Assembly (NCBI GenBank): GCA_937995835.1
Contig: CALKIV010000020.1
Location: forward strand, 1-9,344
Direction: 5' to 3'
DNA: 9,344 nucleotides
From: an uncultured Dysgonomonas sp.
GTDB lineage: Bacteria; Bacteroidota; Bacteroidia; Bacteroidales; Dysgonomonadaceae
This document shows positions 7,312-9,344 of this stretch, piece after piece. A model generated the notes under the pieces. The model was not told the origin of the DNA. It worked only from the letters and a program-made list of their open reading frames with translations, and searched no databases. The translations under genes and the position numbers were made by a program. The number at the start of each line of letters is the position of its first letter. The first letter of the stretch is position 1.

Positions 7312-8559
7312 TTAAAATAATGGTTTATTATTCTCCAATTTGTATTTTCTTAGAAGTGCTTCCAAGAAATAGTAGTCAGCATAAGACAATGGAGCATCTA
7401 CTTCAAAATTTCCGGGTTTCGACCCTGTGCTATGAAGCAATAAGAAGCCATAATCTCCTCCTGCTGTAGCCCTATAGTTTTGGGTCAAATTCTCTATCAT
7501 AAGGTTTGCCTTATCAAGATATTGTAGACTATTTTTGTTGTCATACAAACTCAATTCGTAGAGTGCCGAAGCAATAACTGTGGCAGCAGACACATCTCTT
7601 TCTTCGTTGGGAATATTTGGAGCGTTGAAATCCCAATAAGGAATTAAGTCGGAAGGTAAATTGGGATGTGTAAATATATAGTTGTAAACCTTTTTCGCTT
7701 GATCCAAATAACTAGCGATACCAGTTTCTCTGTAACACATAGTATAACCATATAGTGCCCATGCTTGCCCACGTGCCCATGCAGACTCGTGCGAGTAACC
7801 TTGGTGCGTATGTTTTTGCAAGGGTTTTCCAGTAATGGAATCGTAACCGATAACATGGTAAGTGCTATAATCTTCTCTAAAATGATTGGCTATCGTTGTA
7901 TTAGCATGATTTACAGCAACGTTATAAAATAAAGAATCGTTTGTTTGTTTAAATGCCCAAAACAACAATTCTAGATTTAACATATTGTCAATGATAACAG
8001 GGTACTCCCATTTATCTTGGTTATGATCCCACGAGCGAATCGCTTTCACCGACTCACGATAGCGAGTAGTGAGCGTGTATGCAGACTCGATGATGATATT
8101 TTTGTAATTCTCATCATTCGTCAATCTATATCCATTGCCAAAACTATTATATACCTTGAATCCCATGTCGTGGGTAATGCCATTGGTCTTTTGATCTTCT
8201 AACTGATTGGTAAATTTGATGGCTTCGGCTTTCCATTTTTCATCTTGTGTATATTCATACATATACCATAATGAGCCTGGGAAAAAGCCACTAGTCCAAT
8301 CGCCTGAAGCAACCATTTCGAGTTTACCATCTACAATGGTACGAGGCGATACTAGAGGTCCTTGTTTTCTGCGTTCTCTACGCTTGATGCTTTCGGGTGA
8401 TTCATTTTCTATTGCTTTGGCAGATTCTACTATTGCCAACTGAAATTGCTTATCTGCAAATTGGAAGTTTTCATCGATGATATTCGCTTTTTCTTTGCCA
8501 TTACAAGCAAAAAAACAAGCCAAAATAACGAAACAACACAAATGCCTTATTGTAATCAT
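7312..8559 (-). CDS. GH88 unsaturated glucuronyl hydrolase, lipoprotein
   Basis: A complete 415-residue enzyme of the (alpha/alpha)6-barrel family that hydrates the 4,5 double bond left by polysaccharide lyases and releases the unsaturated uronic acid. The two conserved acids of GH88 are visible: Asp131 in THDMGF and Asp191 in VIIDNMLNLELL. Other family marks are DWTSGFFPGSLWYMYEYT (87-104), HQGYSHESAWARGQAWALYGY (252-272), DLIPYWDFNAP (304-314), RDVSAATVIASALYEL (321-336) and the tail VDAPLSYADYYFLEALLR (387-404). The N-terminus is a lipoprotein signal with CFFAC at 15-19; Cys19 is the likely lipid site (Cys15 the alternative). The next residues, NGKEK, are not an acidic surface-export tag, so a periplasmic location is inferred. 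It is the first gene after the promoter region, with its ATG at 8559, and is followed by the GH2 gene after 21 bp. The presence of GH88 implies that the partner lyase yields unsaturated uronosyl oligosaccharides. Preference for sulfated or unsulfated substrate cannot be read here. Confidence 0.94.
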   Translation of the reverse strand: MITIRHLCCFVILACFFACNGKEKANIIDENFQFADKQFQLAIVESAKAIENESPESIKRRERRKQGPLVSPRTIVDGKLEMVASGDWTSGFFPGSLWYMYEYTQDEKWKAEAIKFTNQLEDQKTNGITHDMGFKVYNSFGNGYRLTNDENYKNIIIESAYTLTTRYRESVKAIRSWDHNQDKWEYPVIIDNMLNLELLFWAFKQTNDSLFYNVAVNHANTTIANHFREDYSTYHVIGYDSITGKPLQKHTHQGYSHESAWARGQAWALYGYTMCYRETGIASYLDQAKKVYNYIFTHPNLPSDLIPYWDFNAPNIPNEERDVSAATVIASALYELSLYDNKNSLQYLDKANLMIENLTQNYRATAGGDYGFLLLHSTGSKPGNFEVDAPLSYADYYFLEALLRKYKLENNKPLF

Positions 8560-8609
8560 AGTTCTTTGATTTTATAGGTTCTTATATAAAGTGATTCTAT
8601 ACACAGTTA

Positions 8610-8617
8610 CAAACTTA
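8610..8617 (-). promoter_or_regulatory. Candidate Bacteroidota -7 promoter element (TAAGTTTG)
   Basis: TAAGTTTG, read on the minus strand, fits the Bacteroides -7 consensus TAnnTTTG exactly. It lies 50 bp upstream of the GH88 ATG, giving a leader of roughly 45 nt if used. There is no good TTTG -33 element at the expected 19-21 bp upstream; that place lies at the edge of the promoter-proximal direct repeat, as expected of a promoter that depends on an activator. This would be the main promoter of the GH88-GH2-lyase-susC-susD operon. The start site is not determined. Confidence 0.55.
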
Positions 8618-8633
8618 TGTGATATTGCTCACA
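8618..8633. promoter_or_regulatory. CRP-like palindrome TGTGA-N6-TCACA
   Basis: The sequence TGTGATATTGCTCACA matches all ten fixed positions of the CRP consensus TGTGA-N6-TCACA known from enterobacteria. It lies between the AraC-type half-sites and the TAnnTTTG box, touching the latter. Bacteroidota have CRP-family regulators, including the global carbohydrate regulator Cur of Bacteroides, but I cannot state that their motif is the same. At this place a bound dimer would overlap RNA polymerase if the adjacent box is used, suggesting repression. If transcription starts further downstream, for example after the TATATA at 8588-8583, activation is possible. A weaker copy with 8 of 10 positions (AGTGATTCTATACACA) lies at 8590-8605. 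Confidence 0.5.
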
Positions 8634-8638
8634 AGTCT

Positions 8639-8675
8639 TTTAAATAACTGTTCAAATACTTTAAATAGCTGTTCA
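8639..8675 (-). promoter_or_regulatory. Candidate HTCS/AraC operator: two direct half-sites, 21-bp period
   Basis: Two 16-bp direct repeats differ at one base: TGAACAGCTATTTAAA (8675-8660) and TGAACAGTTATTTAAA (8654-8639), read in the direction of transcription and separated by GTATT. The 21-bp repeat distance is two helical turns and equals the spacing of the tandem araI half-sites bound by AraC in E. coli. The downstream copy ends 21 bp before the TAnnTTTG box, so it covers the -33/-35 region, the place of a class II activator. The HTCS encoded immediately upstream ends in an AraC domain and is the natural ligand. The repeat is seen; the binding is inferred. Confidence 0.72.
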
Positions 8676-8708
8676 TCCTAGAATCTATCACGTCCAATCA
8701 AATACTCG

Positions 8709-9344
8709 TCATTTATTCACATCACCCTGTCTATCAGAATATTCAGAAGGAGACATTCCAAAATAGCTCTTGAAACTAGAAGAAAAATAGGCTATACTAT
8801 TGAAGCCGACTGCCACATAGACATCCGACACCGAAAGTGAAGCATTAGCTAGTAACTTAGCAGCCATTTCTAGTCTGAAATTTCTTATAAATTCGGAAGG
8901 AGAGAGCTCAGTCAGCGATTTCAGTTTTCTATAAAAACTAGAACGGCTCATGTTCATCTCTTTGCTCAATTCATTAATGTCAAAATCAATATTTGAGATA
9001 TTATCATCTAGCAGTTGATATATTTTTTGTATAAATTCTTCATCTAAAGAATTGTTCGACTCATTATGTTCCTTTAGTAGTGTAAACTGTTTGGCATAAT
9101 GCGTTTTCAAGATTTGGCGCTCCTTTATCATGGCTTCAACTTTCGCTGTAAGCAACTCAGCATCAAAAGGCTTTGTTAGGTAAGCATCTACCCCTGACTT
9201 ATACCCTTCTAATATACTTTCTGGCATCGCCTTGGCAGTAAGCATAACAATTGGGATATGACTAGTAAGAATGTCTGATTTCAAAATCGCGGCCATTTCT
9301 AAGCCTGACATATTAGGCATCATCCAATCGGTAATAATCAGGTC
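8709..9344 (-). CDS. Hybrid two-component system regulator (HTCS), C-terminal receiver and AraC domains
   Basis: An open frame entering from the right edge; 211 codons and the TGA are visible, and the true start lies outside the window. The fragment opens D-L-I-I-T-D-W-M-M-P-N-M-S-G, so the phospho-acceptor Asp is visible residue 6 (bases 9329-9327). The in-frame Met at 9323 lies inside the receiver and is not a start. The receiver continues with VMLTAK (Thr36) and TKPF (Lys58) to about residue 80. A linker leads to an AraC/XylS DNA-binding domain with two helix-turn-helix units: DINELSKEMNMSRSSFYRKL (122-141) and SVSDVYVAVGFNSIAYFSSS followed by FKSYFGMSPSEY (171-202). In Bacteroidota this order at the C-terminus is that of HTCS proteins, which carry a periplasmic sugar sensor and a histidine kinase in front; those parts are inferred. 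A separate response regulator of the same layout is possible but less likely. It sits just upstream of the operon in the same direction and is its expected activator. Confidence 0.92.
   Translation of the reverse strand, partial: DLIITDWMMPNMSGLEMAAILKSDILTSHIPIVMLTAKAMPESILEGYKSGVDAYLTKPFDAELLTAKVEAMIKERQILKTHYAKQFTLLKEHNESNNSLDEEFIQKIYQLLDDNISNIDFDINELSKEMNMSRSSFYRKLKSLTELSPSEFIRNFRLEMAAKLLANASLSVSDVYVAVGFNSIAYFSSSFKSYFGMSPSEYSDRQGDVNK

Larger units (their letters stand above)
1..8559 (-). other. PUL operon: GH88 - GH2 - polysaccharide lyase - susC - susD
   Basis: Five genes in one direction with gaps of 21, 11, 31 and 36 bp and no convincing hairpin terminator between them, so they are most likely one transcript from the region 8560-8708. 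The three degradative enzymes precede the transporter pair, whereas many PULs begin with susC-susD. The operon continues past the left edge, where the rest of susD and perhaps further binding proteins or enzymes must lie. The regulator gene upstream points the same way and ends 34 bp before the first direct repeat. Confidence 0.8.

Noticed and set aside
7644..7856. Second minus-strand frame (70 codons) within the GH88 gene
   Set aside because: It overlaps the intact and conserved GH88 frame and resembles no protein I recognise.
8676..8708. Rho-independent terminator after the HTCS gene
   Set aside because: Only a 9-bp near-palindrome (TAGAATCTA at 8679-8687) is present, without a GC stem or T-run, so I cannot say where the regulator transcript ends.
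9321..9323. In-frame Met at 9323 as the start of a 204-residue AraC-type regulator
   Set aside because: The frame is open upstream to the window edge and encodes D-L-I-I-T-D-W directly before it, the phospho-acceptor segment of a receiver. The Met lies inside that domain, so the gene is truncated by the window, not short.
1..9344. Mobile element, CRISPR array, tRNA or horizontally acquired island boundary
   Set aside because: No transposase, integrase, terminal inverted repeats, regularly spaced repeats or tRNA-like cloverleaf were seen, and base composition looks even across the window.

Overview
The window is one minus-strand polysaccharide utilization locus (PUL) of a Bacteroidota bacterium, most likely Bacteroidales. 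The evidence is an adjacent SusC/SusD pair, a regulator fragment with a phospho-receiver fused to an AraC domain (hybrid two-component system, HTCS), AT-rich DNA, gene starts without clear Shine-Dalgarno sequences, and a TAnnTTTG promoter element. Genus and species cannot be told from the sequence. Every real gene reads right to left.

Layout in the direction of transcription: (i) 9344-8709, the C-terminal part of the HTCS regulator, entering the window six residues before its phospho-acceptor Asp; (ii) 8708-8560, the only substantial intergenic stretch, holding two 16-bp direct repeats with a 21-bp period, a TGTGA-N6-TCACA palindrome and a TAnnTTTG box directly beside it; (iii) a tight run of five genes with gaps of 11-36 bp: GH88 unsaturated glucuronyl hydrolase (8559-7312), GH2 beta-glycosidase (7290-4807), alginate_lyase-superfamily polysaccharide lyase (4795-3626), SusC TonB-dependent transporter (3594-376), and the first 113 codons of a SusD lipoprotein (339-1, cut by the window edge). 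No stretch over 300 bases lacks a gene, and I see no RNA genes, insertion sequences, CRISPR arrays or convincing terminators.

Inferred division of labour: SusD and SusC capture a uronic-acid-containing glycan at the outer membrane and import fragments. The lyase cleaves at a uronate and leaves a 4,5-unsaturated uronosyl non-reducing end. GH88 removes that sugar, and the GH2 enzyme, which carries an NxK motif seen in beta-glucuronidases, removes the next beta-linked residue. Released oligosaccharide is presumably sensed by the missing periplasmic part of the HTCS, whose AraC domain would activate the operon at the direct repeats.

The most notable points are the compact promoter, which seems to combine an AraC/HTCS operator with a CRP-like palindrome, and the lyase + GH88 + GH2 set. 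That set argues against alginate as substrate despite the lyase's superfamily name, and points to a GlcA-containing heteropolysaccharide that I cannot identify.
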